Below are positions 1 through 11,584 of a DNA stretch of 64,000 nt, piece by piece. The stretch comes from Eustoma russellianum (lineage: Eukaryota; Streptophyta; Magnoliopsida; Gentianales; Gentianaceae), in assembly GCA_036186865.1 (NCBI GenBank), contig AP025053.1:35943008-36007007 (forward strand), in the 5' to 3' direction. The notes beneath the pieces are model-generated. The model did no database searches. It saw only the letters and a program-made list of their open reading frames with translations, and had not been told where the DNA came from. A program made the translations under genes and the position numbers. Position 1 is the stretch's first letter; every line of letters starts with the position of its first letter.

Positions 1-210
1 TTTTATTTTTCTGGAGAATAGTTCAGTGTAATAGTTTCCAATCTACAAAGCTTAGCTTATTTATGGTAGATTGTCTAGATTTAGTGTAGTAATTGATGAT
101 GTTTCTTTTGTATGAATTCTTTGACTTTTGAATTAACTATTCCTTTCCAGCTGATTCACTTGTTAGCTCATTTTGTTCAGAATTCTCATGCTTTTTATAA
201 ACACTATTAG

Positions 211-3200
211 GGATTGTGACAAGGAGGCCACTAGTACTGCAGCTTCATAAGATAGAAGGGCAGTCAGAATATGCTGAGTTTCTGCATGCACCAAGGAAGA
301 AATTTACGGACTTCGGTGAGTTAAGGCACTCCTTGATCAAACTTTTCCCTCAATTTGACATGTTTACATACAATGCTATCTTCATTTAGATCATGCACAG
401 GTTCCGACCGACAGTGGATGCGACTTTGCCTCTCTCTATTATTACATTATGGATTGTTCTTCTTTACTGAACCAAGAAATGCTAAAGTTGCCTGCTAATG
501 AACTGATACTTGATGTAAACTAGCGTCTATGCTTATGAAATTATTGGAAATGTCTTCTGATGAAGCAGAAATTTATTGTTGTTTCAGCTGCTGTTAGGAA
601 GGAAATTGCGGATGAGACAGACAGGATAACAGGGAAGAGTAAACAAATCTCTAATGTGCCAATTCACCTCAGCATTTACTCTCCTAACGGTTTGTTTTGC
701 TTTTCTCCTTTGTGAAAGACATTTGCTCTTGCACTAAATGTTTATCTGCAATTATTTCGAAAATTTTGCCTCTTTAGTAATTTATTAGGTCATAGGAAAA
801 ACCCTTGAAACTTGAAAGGTGTAATGATCTGTACTTCTGGAATCTGTTTTCAGCGGTGCTAATGTATTTTACATCATTCTCTTGGTCTGAAGATATACTA
901 TTGTTGAGCCACCTTTTCCTGAGATACATATGATTTGTCTTGCAAAGAAAATGTTTTGCTTCTTTGATAACTAATCTAAATGGAACTATAAAATTGTCTT
1001 TCCAATACAGAAAAGCGTGATGATCATGGTGTAAATGAAGTTTCTCTAAATTCTGCCATTTTGTGCTAGTATTAGGATAGAGAGTACCAAGCATATATAA
1101 CATATCTCAAACCAGGTCTTACTAGTTTCAGATGAAGTGATTGAGCGCATAATTAATTCACACACGTCGTTTCACATTTCAACAACAACAACAACAACAA
1201 AATCCACATCCACTATATCTCAACAACAGAAAAAGCTATCGCTAGGGTCTGAGGAGAGTAAGAGATATGCAAACAATACCTCCATCCCAATTGATATAGA
1301 GTTTGCATCCAGTGAGACCCCGACTCTATACCCTGGCAGGAATCAAAATTACTATTAGGCGGTCCAGATTACTACATCACATGCTATGTATACTGTTGAA
1401 ATTATATGCATATGCTGTCGTGTTTAATATCGCATTTGCCATAGTGACGTGTACTTTTTATCCTGCAGTTGTGAACTTGACACTCATAGATCTTCCTGGA
1501 TTGACAAAGGTTGCTGTAGGTGAGCCCTGCTATAATTCTTCTATGTATAATTCCCTTTTCTGAGTTCTTCTGTTGGTTAGAATAACTGACTAGTAACTAT
1601 TGACAGCTTTGAAATCTTGCAGAGGGTCAACCAGATACTATTGTGGAAGACATTGAAAATATGGTCCGCTCTTATGTTGAGAAAGTAAGATAATATGAAT
1701 TATTACCATTAGCATATGTCTTGATTTTTCTCCCCTGTAAGTCACTTATCTCATTATGTAACTGCCCGTTCTAAATAGAGTTGTCCCCTTCTAAGTTTCT
1801 ATGTTCTCGTCATTGAATAATAGTAGCTTAAGTGACTGTTCTAACAGACTGGAGCCTCAAAAAATTTGAGTCCTTAGTTGCTTTACGAAGCTTTACAGTT
1901 TCTCTTAGCTTATCCATCTTATTTACCAATTTGCCAGCCCAACTGCATCATATTGGCCATTTCTCCTGCAAATCAAGATATTGCAACTTCTGATGCAATA
2001 AAGCTTGCACGAGAAGTCGATCCCACAGGTACCATATATGCTCATTCAGTGTTGCTGGTCTTTTAAGACTAATCTGGACTAATTCTGCCTTAGGGGAAAG
2101 AACATTTGGAGTGTTAACAAAGCTTGATCTGATGGATGCGGGAACGAATGCACTTGATGTATGCATCATTTACTTTTATGTTGCTTAACCAAGTGTAGTA
2201 TGTTTTGCAATATACTTCAAAACATCACTTGCACCATTCTTCACTTCTGTAGTGTTTTTTGATCTAATGTATCACTACTACTTTTGTGGTTTTAACTTTC
2301 AACATGTAGGTACTTGAGGGTAGATCATATAGACTTCAACATCCATGGGTGGGAATTGTCAATCGATCACAAGCTGATATAAATAAGAACGTTGACATGA
2401 TAGCTGCACGTAGGAAGGAGCGCGAATACTTTGAATCCAGTCCAGAGTATGGGCACTTGGCTCATAAGATGGGTGCTGAATATTTAGCAAAACTTCTGTC
2501 ACAGGTTTGTCATGGAGTCTTGATCCTATTCTTAATGTTTGAAAGTCACAGCAAGTGGATGTAATCCCATATTTGCATTGGAATTCATGCAGCATTTGGA
2601 GAGAGTCATTCGGCAGAGAATCCCAAGCATCATTTCATTGATAAACAAGACTATCGATGAACTTAACGCAGAGTTGGATAGAATTGGCAGGCCTATTGGT
2701 GTGGATGGAGGGGTACGCTGACACATACAAACAAACACGGCCATTGCTCATACAGATTTGTTTCTGGCTGACTGATTAAAGTTCCTTGATGCCCTGTTTG
2801 CAGGCACAGCTTTACACAATTTTGGAGCTATGTCGTGCATTTGATAAAGTATTTAAGGAGCACTTAGATGGAGGGTACACTTTTTTTTTTTTTGTCACTT
2901 GCTCTTCCTTGTGTTAGATAATGTATACTGTCAAAAGCAAGATCTATATGGTTCACTCCCATTTATAGGGAGTAAAACATAGAATATTATTGTTGTTTAC
3001 TCTTTGTTGGACACGTTGTAACATGTGTATCTCTTTCCTTACAGGAGGCCAGGTGGAGATAGGATATATGGAGTCTTTGATCATCAGCTACCTGCTGCAA
3101 TGAAGAAGCTCCCGTTGGACCGACATCTGTCTTTGAATAATGTTAAAAAAGTCATCTGTGAGGCCGATGGTTATCAACCTCATCTGATTGCTCCTGAACA

Positions 3201-4965
3201 AGGTTATAGAAGACTTATAGATGGATCTCTTGGATACTTCAAGGGTCCAGCTGAAGCTTCAGTCGATGCGGTAACGAAATTTCTTCTCCTCACATTTAAA
3301 CACAGTCATGCAAATCTTGTTATATAAAAACATCATTAGTTCATGGTAATTGTAAGTTTTTGATTCAGGTAGCCTTTCCCTTCTGCAGGTTCACTTCATT
3401 TTAAAAGAGCTTGTCAGGAAGTCAATTGCAGAGACGCAGGTAATGAAACTGCTTCTCTTCAGACATTTGAATTTTCATTTATTCCATGATCTCTTATTCC
3501 AAAGGGCAAATTTTCATGATTGCTATGTTAGAACCTTAATCAATTTGCAATCTTGCTAGAGGCTACTTGCAGATAACACATCTTGCTTTTGATATGCTTT
3601 TAAGGCCTAGAGAAGTTTTAGTTTCCTTGTCTTCTCATCCCTAACCATTTATGTAGGAGTTGAAACGATTCCCATCACTACAAAATGACATTGCAACAGC
3701 TGCAAACGATGCACTTGAAAAATTTCGAGACGAAAGCCGCAAGACCATCTTACGACTGGTTGAAATGGAATCTAGCTACTTGACAGTGGAGTTTTTTAGG
3801 AAGCTCCAGACAGAGCCAGAAAAACCTCCAAGCAATCAAAACAACGCAAATCAAAATGCAGATCGGTACACTGACCCGCATCTAAGGAGAATCGGTAAGG
3901 TTTCCACTATTTATGCAAAAGGTCTACTGCTACCTATTTGCTTAGCTAAACATAGTAAATTTACGTTGTTTCAACCAGTAGGTTTACATGCATGCAAATT
4001 TTAAAGAAAGACGTTTCTTGTTTAAAGTTGTGGGTAAGGATAATAGAAAGTTGCCTAACAAGAAGAGATCATCCAGTATCATATCACATCCAAAGATACA
4101 GTTGTAAGATGGATTCAAGTTGCCTAACAAGCAGAGATCATCCAGTATGATATCACAGATAGAATTATAAGATGGATTCATGTTGCCAACAAGAAGAGAT
4201 CATCCAGTATCATATCACATCCAAAGATACAGTTGTAACATGGATTCTGCTTGCAAATACGCAAGATGCATGGCTGTAAATTTTGCTGTTTAAACATCTG
4301 GTGCCTATTGTAAACTGTCTTCTGCCTTGCCATTTGAAGTGATAAAAAGGTGAACTTTGGGGTTGAGGAAAGATAAAAAATTTGAGAACTGACGTATTTC
4401 TTTGACTTATCCCAGGTTCAAATGTGACTTCTTATGTGAATATGGTTGGTGAGACATTGAAGAATACAATTCCCAAGGCGGTTGTTTTCTGCCAAGTCCT
4501 TCAAGCCAAAAGGGCACTGCTAAATCACTTCTATGCTCAAATTGGAAGAAGAGAGGTAACTTTTCTCCAGTTTATTAAAGGTTACTTTGGTTTTGGCTGG
4601 CTCATACAATAAGGACGGCCAAAATGGCAGTTCGATGAAGAACATTTTGCACTTACTATTTTTTTCCCCTCTGAAAAGCCTCACAGACGTACATTTTTTT
4701 TAAACATACACGGATTCGCATATCAGTAACTAGATACGTTCATACATATGTACATGTATGTATGTCAAAAGAAAGAAAAGAGAGAGGCGGAGAGAGAGAA
4801 GGTAAATAAAATGCACTTCAATTTTTAACATGTATGCAGAAAGAACAACTGGGAAGAATGCTGGATGAAGACCCTTCACTGATGGCAAGAAGAGAGACAA
4901 TTGCTAAGAGGCTTGAGCTCTATAAATCAGCCAGAGATGAAATTGACTCTGTTGCTTGGAAGTAA
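211..4965 (+). CDS. DRP1: Dynamin-related protein, DRP1 (phragmoplastin) family, 5'-partial
   Basis: This is a large GTPase of the plant DRP1 family, which in known members acts in membrane scission at the cell plate and in clathrin-mediated endocytosis. Fourteen exons join in frame: 211-315, 588-689, 1469-1519, 1623-1684, 1938-2028, 2094-2158, 2310-2504, 2593-2712, 2804-2874, 3045-3270, 3389-3439, 3657-3894, 4416-4555 and 4840-4965, giving 546 complete codons. Seen in order: GIVTRRPLVLQL just after the missing P-loop, the G3 motif in LIDLPGLTK, the G4 motif in LTKLDLMD, the dynamin stalk, and a C-terminal GED (GTPase effector) region ending in SVAWK. There is no PH or proline-rich domain, as expected for DRP1. 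About 65 residues, including GxxxxGKS, lie left of the window (usual family length about 610-625 aa). Every junction is GT-AG with matching phase and no stop, so the gene looks functional. The subclass (A, C or E) was not resolved. Confidence 0.95.
1181..1345 (+). repeat. SINE-like repeat in DRP1 intron
   Basis: This repeat lies in the intron between DRP1 exons 2 and 3. It starts with a CAA-rich run, then carries a body with AAAAGCTATCGCTAGGGTCT and ends near a CCCCGACTCTATACC tail. The same order of blocks recurs at 11200-11360 and, in decayed form, at 31920-32205. I infer one dispersed solanaceous SINE-like family. Exact ends and target duplications were not determined. Confidence 0.55.
4049..4247 (+). 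repeat. Three-copy tandem repeat, unit about 65-70 bp, in DRP1 intron
   Basis: Three consecutive copies start near 4049, 4119 and 4182. Each runs from GTTGCCTAACAAG through AGAGATCATCCAGTAT to a shared GATGGATTC-like end. The middle copy has lost roughly a dozen bases. The array lies in the intron 3895-4415 and does not affect the reading frame. Confidence 0.85.
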
Positions 4966-5347
4966 TAAATTCTTTTATTGGAGATTTAACTTCAGGACCT
5001 TCATTTCACTGAAATGCATCTTACCAAGGATAAAATCACGACTCCTGTTTCTTGCTTTACTGGAGTGGCCTTTTTGTAATCAAAATGATAGGTACCTTTA
5101 TGCAATCTTATAAGTTCAATCTCTTTTATCCAAAGTTAGGTAGGACATGATACTTCATTTTGCATATCGTTCTTGGTGCATTCTTATTTACAATTTTATT
5201 TATTTCGATCACTGCCGGTCGGTTATTGCAACAAGGTCTTTATATGAAAATTTAACTTACAAAAAAAATTAAGAAAGAAAAAAGATAACACTGATAGTTG
5301 ATCAGCACCTGCTGGCAATAAGGTCTGCCAGCCAATCTGTCGAACTG

Positions 5348-7765
5348 TTAAAAACATGGAAGCTTACATTTGCTTAAACGATGATGTCTACCGGAACTTG
5401 CTGAAGGTGCTCCTAGTGGAAGTTTCAAGTGTTCTTCGTTATAGCTTATAGAAACAAGGCTAAGCCCATGAGGAGGAGCTAAATACGCGTATTTTGCGAG
5501 TTCCTTTCGATCTCGGGATGCCAAAATTTCTGGAACAATGTAAGAGGGGACAACTTCTCTTCCTATTTGAAGTAGCAAAGCAACCTACAAAAGTATGACA
5601 GAACTTTTAAAGCCAGAAAAAATTCATGTATGTCGTATGTAAGTATCGTATATAGGATAACAGTTGCATGACAGAGTGAGCCAACACAATATCATAAGAA
5701 AAGTGGTTAGAATGGTCTAATGAGAAAGCCTCTGTTCAGTTTTTATATTTAGTTTATGTCGAGATTGGCTTGATGTTCAGTGATTTTAGCAGCAAAGTGC
5801 ACGAAAACAGAAAAATTGGAAATTACACATTAAGGTCACGAACCATGTTCCGAACTTGTCGATATAGAAAACCAGTTCCCTCGACTTCAAGACGCAAAAG
5901 AGGCCCCTGCAGAACAACGCACCAATATTTCATAAGAAAAGTAAGAATAATGCAAGAAAGCAGTTGAGTTCACTTCAAAATATTGTCCGACAAACAGAAA
6001 TTGCAATTGAAGAAGATGAACAAAAATAAAATATGGCTGCCACATCCCTAAATTCTGTTAATTGCTCTCATTTGAACAGTCTATCCTTGTTATAAACACT
6101 GCAAAAACAATCAGAGTTGGCAACAAATAACAAGCAATCACTTAAATGTGCAGAATTCAAAAGAAAACAACATTTGGCTCCAGAAGTTCCTTCATGATAA
6201 ATATATTAACATCCTCAGCTAAAACCAAATGCTATTAGCAAGAGAAGCAGACTTTACAAATTCTAAACACCCTAATCCACTATCTCGCATCTGGGCCCCT
6301 AATAGATTTCACTAACCAGCCAACACAACACGTGAACAATACTTTTTTTATTTAAAGAAACATCTCAAACCAAGATCTAATCCCTAATACCGAGATATAT
6401 TATAAAAGAAACATCTCAAAAGCTTAAAAGCTTAAATTACTAATGGAAGGTTAAATTTACAAGTAGTGATATTACATGTCCAGCTCTATTTATGTTTCAA
6501 CTCGCAAAAGATGGTAGTAACTTTTAGCAATAATAACTCAGTCTCTCCTCCCATCTTGTAAAGCCCACAGAAGAATGCACAATAAAGCACCTAAGGTCAC
6601 TTGAACACACCGTTTCAATTATGTCAAACCGGAATATCTTTTTCACTGGGTTAGGTGCACGATCGTTGCGTGATACATTGGAAAATGCAGAAAAGTCATG
6701 TTGTCCGATGAAATGCCTAGCAGCATCCCGCATGACGTCAACATTCAGTTTATATGAACTATGATAAGCGTAAAGCCTGAGGAATGGATCCAAAATGGTT
6801 TCGTTGTATATCTTGTAGTGGTAAGTCTTGCTCCTGACAGAAAAACGAGCATGAAATTCGGGCACAGCAGGGCTAACTTCTCTTACTCTAATATCCGAGG
6901 GAAGTACACCATTCAATGAGTCGTACAGACCATCCAATGTTCCATAGTTGAAAGGTGTAAGGAAGTGTGCAACCTGAGAAATTAAGAAATTCTGAAACTA
7001 CTTGAGAATAAAATTCCACAGATGATATTGAAAGAGTAAAAAGCAAACCTGACCCCATGCGTGTACTCCAGCATCTGTTCTTCCAGCGCCAACTAAAGAG
7101 AGCTTCTCACGGTCCAGCTTCGTAATACGAGTTAAGGCTCCTTCCACCAGACATTGGACTGTTGGTGTCACTGGCTGATATTGCCAACCTAGACTGGGGA
7201 CGAATAAGAAAGAGGAGAAAGGACCATGAAAAAGAAAATGCAGCAGCTAAAGAAAGATATTAACCAGCCAGCATCATTTCTTCAGGCTGAATATCAGGGA
7301 ATCCATGAGTTGTTCAGCCTGTAATCTAATCCCACATGATTGTAACCATAAGGTGATCACTCCAGGAAATTTTGAATGCATCAAATCTAGCAGCTTTCTT
7401 GAAGGAAAATCTTTTAAGGAAAGATGCAAATTCCGTATACAGAACATCTAAACAGAGTCACCTTCCAGCTATATCCAGGAAAAAAAGGTACACGTAAAGG
7501 AATAGAACTTCTTCCCCCCCCCCCCNNNNNNNNNNTTCCCCCCCCCCCCTTCCTCTTTCTGAGCAGGCCTACCTTATTTACCCTTTTACTGAAAATAAAG
7601 TTTTCAAAATCCATCATGATTAACATAAAAAGGGAAAAGGAAAAAAGAAAACCCAAAATTGAATATTCAAGAGTAGGAACCTGCAAATCGGGTCCCATCA
7701 TAGGCAATAACCAAGCGCCACTTATAATTCTTATCACTATTAACTTGAACTCCATCTGTTGTAGC
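5348..7765 (-). CDS. TruA-type tRNA pseudouridine synthase, probably organellar; 5' end unresolved
   Basis: TruA enzymes convert uridines in the tRNA anticodon arm to pseudouridine. Five minus-strand exons join in phase: 7765-7681, 7188-7049, 6973-6611, 5906-5844 and 5584-5348, giving 295 codons to a TAA stop. Seen in order: RLVIAYDGTRFAGWQYQP (TruA N-lobe), GAGRTDAGVHAWGQ with the catalytic Asp, FHARFSVRSKTYHYKIYN, GQHDFSAFSN, and GTGFLYRQVRNM followed by LLLQIGRE. The short exon 5906-5844 supplies the GFLYRQVRN motif and is easily missed. The order matches the Arabidopsis At3g06950-type protein as I remember it. The first exon listed opens in phase 0 without a Met, so upstream coding sequence must exist; the exons at 10440-10905 are candidates. 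The gene converges on DRP1, with 382 bp between the two stop codons. Confidence 0.9.
7526..7535. other. 10-N assembly gap inside a poly-C run
   Basis: Ten N bases are flanked by C runs on both sides (about 7514-7525 and 7538-7549). The gap lies in the TruA intron between exons 7765-7681 and 7188-7049. The true length is unknown, and open frames across it are not meaningful. Confidence 0.98.
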
Positions 7766-8876
7766 CTGCAAATAGATAAATCATCAATTACCTTATGTTT
7801 CTCTTCAAAAATTTAGACTTAGAAAGTTTTAATGGATCTATTAAATGAGTTTATTTTTGAAGTTTAAGTGGTTTTTACAGACATTGTAGGAAATTGCAGT
7901 TGTTAGTCCGGACTGCTGTATGTGAGTTCTAAAGCAAATGTATCATCTCTCTCCCACACCCTCCAAACTAATATGCAAACCTTACTGTTTACTGCACTAA
8001 GAGAGTAAAATTTGGATGAGGTAATCATGTAAAACATGATTGGAAAAGTAAGTTATACACACCTTCCAATTTAAAGACATCAAAACATGAAGCTTGAAAT
8101 TGACCAGGAAATAAACCTGGAAAGGTTCCAAATATAATGCCATAAAACGAAGGAACGTGTCCAATGGCATATAAGTAACACCGACGAGTATGATGCTGAT
8201 TCAGATAATAGGTCATGAGTGCACTTCAAACAATATATGCAAAGCAGTTTCATCTTATCAGAATCGTGGTCTCTGGAACAAGAATACACCAAAAGAGGTG
8301 CTGACTAGAAACTAAACCTTGTATCAAAAGAGCCTCTTATGATCTAAGTGCTTTGGAATCAATAAATACATCAGAGAACAAGGCTAGAACCTATTCTTCA
8401 CAACCCCCTCGGCCCCGCCTCGCCCCCCCCCAAAGAAAAAAAAACCATAAAATAAGGAAAAATACAGTGGAAAAGAAATGCCCCAAACAAGATCACATGC
8501 CTCTCGAGGCAGCCTTAATAGCCATTCCTGAGGCAATATGCAAGTCACAACATTAGGCATGAACAAAAAGTATAAGCTAGCTAATACAAGGTGAACCCAC
8601 ACAGTAAAAAAAACGGAAAAAGCCTATATGGTAAACTTAGTTTCATTATCATAGTTTCACGCAGACCCTCAACGGTGACAGAGAACAATATATCAGCACA
8701 AAGGAATCTTGCTAGCAAGAGTCTAGCTGCAGGATAGCCATCTTAAACTCAACCCCTCGGTCCTTCAGTTTATGACAAGTGCATGTTGTGGAACCTTGAG
8801 CAGCACCATCCCCAAAATTAACTAAAGCGTTCCCAAAAATTACGTGCATATATTCTTGAGTGATCTTCTCATGCAA
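7766..8876. other. Non-coding stretch between TruA exons and APO remnant
   Basis: I see no convincing exon here on either strand. It contains a C-rich patch near 8398-8435. A minus-strand open frame at about 8025-8216 has no recognisable motif. It may be intron of the TruA gene if the exons at 10.4-10.9 kb belong to that gene. Confidence 0.5.
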
Positions 8877-10120
8877 CTAATTAGATTCGTCGCTTTCAGG
8901 AACAATGATATCAAGTCTTGTCATCAGCTCGTATCTTTCAGGTACTGTCTCACCTGCTTGCCTACATACTTCAATTACAGCTGGAACCTTCCTTAGAATC
9001 TCTTAAGCGCACTCCTCAAAAGGAGGCCCTTTTGGATCCCGAACATGCCATACATAGTTGGGCGGAAACACTTCATCCACAGTGGCATCTTGCCGCCCAT
9101 GCTTTCCATCCCTCCACTGGTGCTTGAATTCCCCACACAGTTTTACGTTACGAACCAAGCTCCCATGTGAACCTCTGAACAATATCCACAAGCCTTCACA
9201 GTATACTTATTCATCAGCTTCCTTACACCTCATTTCAATTTTTCATATGCATTTGTAGTATTCTGCGCAATACTAGTGATTCCTTGTTCTTCTGGACAAG
9301 GAAATCTCTCAAAGGCCTTATGTGTATTAAACTCCCTAATTGATGATCCCAAATCTCCAGGGAATCGAGGTTCAGGTTCTTCTACAAGTCCACCTATATC
9401 AATCACTTCCTCACCCATCATTCTAATTAGCACAGACCTCCTGTGGGGCTCCTGTGGGAAGGATATTCAGTCATATCAACACCAGCTTGGATGCAGAGCT
9501 CAACTATTGCCAGAATATGGTCATAGTTGATCCGAGTCTCATGCTTAATGTGCCTGCCAAAGGGATCATACATATGATATGATTCAATAGGGACAAGAAA
9601 ATCATTGATGGAGCCCTTCACCCACGAGTGGAAACTTTTGTGGCTTGCAATCTAGTTGATCATTGACAATCTTGAATGTCATGACCTGAGTGGGCAACAT
9701 GGACTTCTGAGCACTCACTGCAGGAGAAGTGTTAGAAGCCACGAGTCGAGACAGTTATGGCATAGCACAAGTAACAAGGCCTGCAGTCCTGATAAATTTG
9801 AACGTAGAAGAAATAATTACCTACGAGCTTGGACAGTGGTGATGTGAAACGGTTGTGCAAGTCCTCTAATTAGAATTTTCCAAGCTCCTACGACTTCATA
9901 AGCGACGGAAACTAAGTCAGGAACAAGCAGTCCATTTTTGGGTGGCTCAAGTGGCTTCTCTATTCCCTTTTCTGCAAATTACTTATCAGCCCTTTGCTGC
10001 ATCGATGATTTTTGTTATGGGAATTGGATAGGGTTTTTTATTATTTTTCTTAGGCGATATAGGGGGGAGATCCATATTTTGAGATCCATCCCCAGGTTTC
10101 GTAGCACCACGACGTTGTCC
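8877..10120 (-). pseudogene. Decayed APO (accumulation of photosystem one) family gene
   Basis: APO proteins are plastid or mitochondrial RNA-binding proteins with two zinc-binding repeats; APO1 promotes group II intron splicing and photosystem I accumulation in Arabidopsis. Read on the minus strand, nearly the whole family pattern is present: NMDLPPISPKK (near 10070), GIEKPLEPPKNGLL (near 9950), AYEVVGAWKILIRGLAQ (near 9880), the first repeat CSEVHVAHSGHDIQDC (near 9690), KGSINDFLVPIESYH (near 9590), the second repeat CGYCSEVHMG (near 9180), GEFKHQWRDGKHG and PPNYVWHVRDPKGPP (9150-9020), and RLDIIVPES before a TAG at 8877-8879. The blocks fall in different frames: there are stops or frameshifts near 9985, 9660, 9440, 9225, 9150 and 9005. 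One intron survives, with its donor near 9790 and its acceptor just before the first CSEVHV, so this is not a processed copy. It cannot make the full protein as sequenced. Confidence 0.88.
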
Positions 10121-10439
10121 AAGTCTTTTATCATTTAGTTGACAGCATATAGTGTTTGACTGCAGCTAAAGATGAAATTATTAGCCTTGGCTCAATTCTT
10201 TGTGAATGCCTCCTAAAAAACCACAAGGTTCAAAGCGCAAGGAGAATGAAAATATCCCAAGGGGGTATGCTAAAGAACGAAAACCCCAACAGGAAAGAAC
10301 ACGGTAAAAGAAATTCAAAGTAAAGAAAGTCCATAAGATAGCCTAAAGGACTCGTACTAAAACCCATGCCAGCTTGGGTCCAAGCAAAAGTGCACAAAGA
10401 ACAAAATAAAGTAGCCCACTTCCTACACGTTCATTGCTG

Positions 10440-10905
10440 AACTACCTTAGTAGGTAGAAGTTAAAGCTTAAAAGATGTTGAGCTGCAAGAGCATAACCTG
10501 ATCCAACATGCAAAACATGTGGCTCGAGCTCTTCCTGTGGTGAAATTTCATCCACATTTCTCTATGTAGAAAAAGGTTATCAGGGATTGATTCCATCAAC
10601 TACGGAAACAAAGGAGGCAAATTATCCAAAAACAGCAAGAAAGATAAAAGCACATACAAAAGAATGATACTAGTTGTAAGGAGATTTAACCTGAATTCCT
10701 GAAGGGTATGCATTCAAAATAGACAGATTGGGCCTCTTGTGCTTCTTTATGTCAGGGAAAGCCCCTAGACACAATAATTCTACCGGTTAATTAGCAGAAA
10801 ATTAAAAGGAAAACAGTATACGAGCTTTTTTTAAAAGGACTGACCTTTACAAGATTGAAAAGACGGAGCAAAACCTGCAGCAGTAATCTGCAGATAAAGA
10901 AGCAT
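10440..10905 (-). CDS. Probable 5' exons with transit-peptide-like N-terminus, owner uncertain
   Basis: Three minus-strand exon candidates follow each other: 10905-10845 (starting ATG CTT CTT, protein MLLYLQITAAGFAPSF), 10764-10691 (KKHKRPNLSILNAYPSG) and one starting at 10561 (RNVDEISPQEELEPHVLH). The first two introns have GT-AG ends and consistent phase. The early residues are Ser/Lys-rich and poor in acids, as in plastid or mitochondrial transit peptides. The 3' end of the third exon is unclear. The strongest donor (TCAG|GTTATG) leaves phase 1, which does not fit TruA exon 7765, while weaker donors (CAT|GTT) leave phase 0, which does. They could be the start of the TruA gene, which would place the APO remnant in its intron, or of the dead APO gene. 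Confidence 0.55.
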
Positions 10906-11029
10906 CTATTTTGATTAGGAATAAAAGAAACCGGAGAAAATTGCTGAGAAGCTTCGGGCTGATGAAATGTAGCAGCAGCAAGTGTGATGGCTGACTGATA
11001 CTGAATATGAAATGCTGATGCTTCAGGTA

Positions 11030-11185
11030 AATAAAACCGGGAAAAACCGAAACCAAACCGGACTAGACCGGACCGGTCAAACGATTTGTTGACTGATTTG
11101 ATCTGGTTTTCGGTTTTTTATTTTCCAAATTGTAACAAATGGTCTGGTCCGTAAAATTCTTAAAAACCGACCGAACCAGACCATG
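11030..11185. repeat. ACCG-rich dispersed repeat in the divergent promoter interval
   Basis: The stretch is dense in AAACCG, ACCGGAC and the reverse forms CGGTTTT and GTCCGG, so the two halves can pair imperfectly. It lies between the minus-strand start at 10905 and the plus-strand start at 11585. It resembles plant inverted-repeat elements, but I cannot name a family. Confidence 0.45.
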
Positions 11186-11199
11186 TACAACCCGTACTA

Positions 11200-11360
11200 A
11201 ATTCTCATCATCATCATTCGAACCCAGTATATCCCAACGACAGCAAAAGCTATCGTTAGGGTCTAGGGAGGGTAAGTGCTAGACAGACAATGCCTCTATT
11301 TAAGGGGTAAAGAGTCTGCTTTCAGTGAGACTTCCGGCTCTATATCTACCTGCATAAATG
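11200..11360 (+). repeat. SINE-like repeat, second copy
   Basis: It has the same block order as the copy at 1181-1345: AGCAAAAGCTATCGTTAGGG, then a GGAGGGTAAG block, and a TTCCGGCTCTATA end. It lies about 220 bp upstream of the dioxygenase start codon, in the presumed shared promoter region. Confidence 0.55.
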
Positions 11361-11584
11361 ACATAATAATAGAGATATGTTGTGCTAGTGTGTTAGTGCC
11401 GTAAACAAATTCTATAACTAATTAATATTATGTCACTTCCTTTTCAAAATAATTTTATTTTGAGAACAACCAAATAACTGGGTAACAGTTAAACTTTTAA
11501 ATTACTTTCACCCAAAAAAAAAAGAAAATTATTTCAGAAATCGTCTTCCTCAACTCACCTGAGCCGCGTTCAGACTGCTAATCA

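Noticed and set aside
774..1103. 109-codon minus-strand frame in a DRP1 intron
   Set aside because: No motif, no intron signals and AT-rich composition; it fits chance.
5770..5967. 65-codon plus-strand frame
   Set aside because: It is antisense to the TruA exon 5906-5844.
7414..7816. Open frames across the N gap on both strands
   Set aside because: They run through poly-C/poly-G and N bases, so their translation is meaningless.
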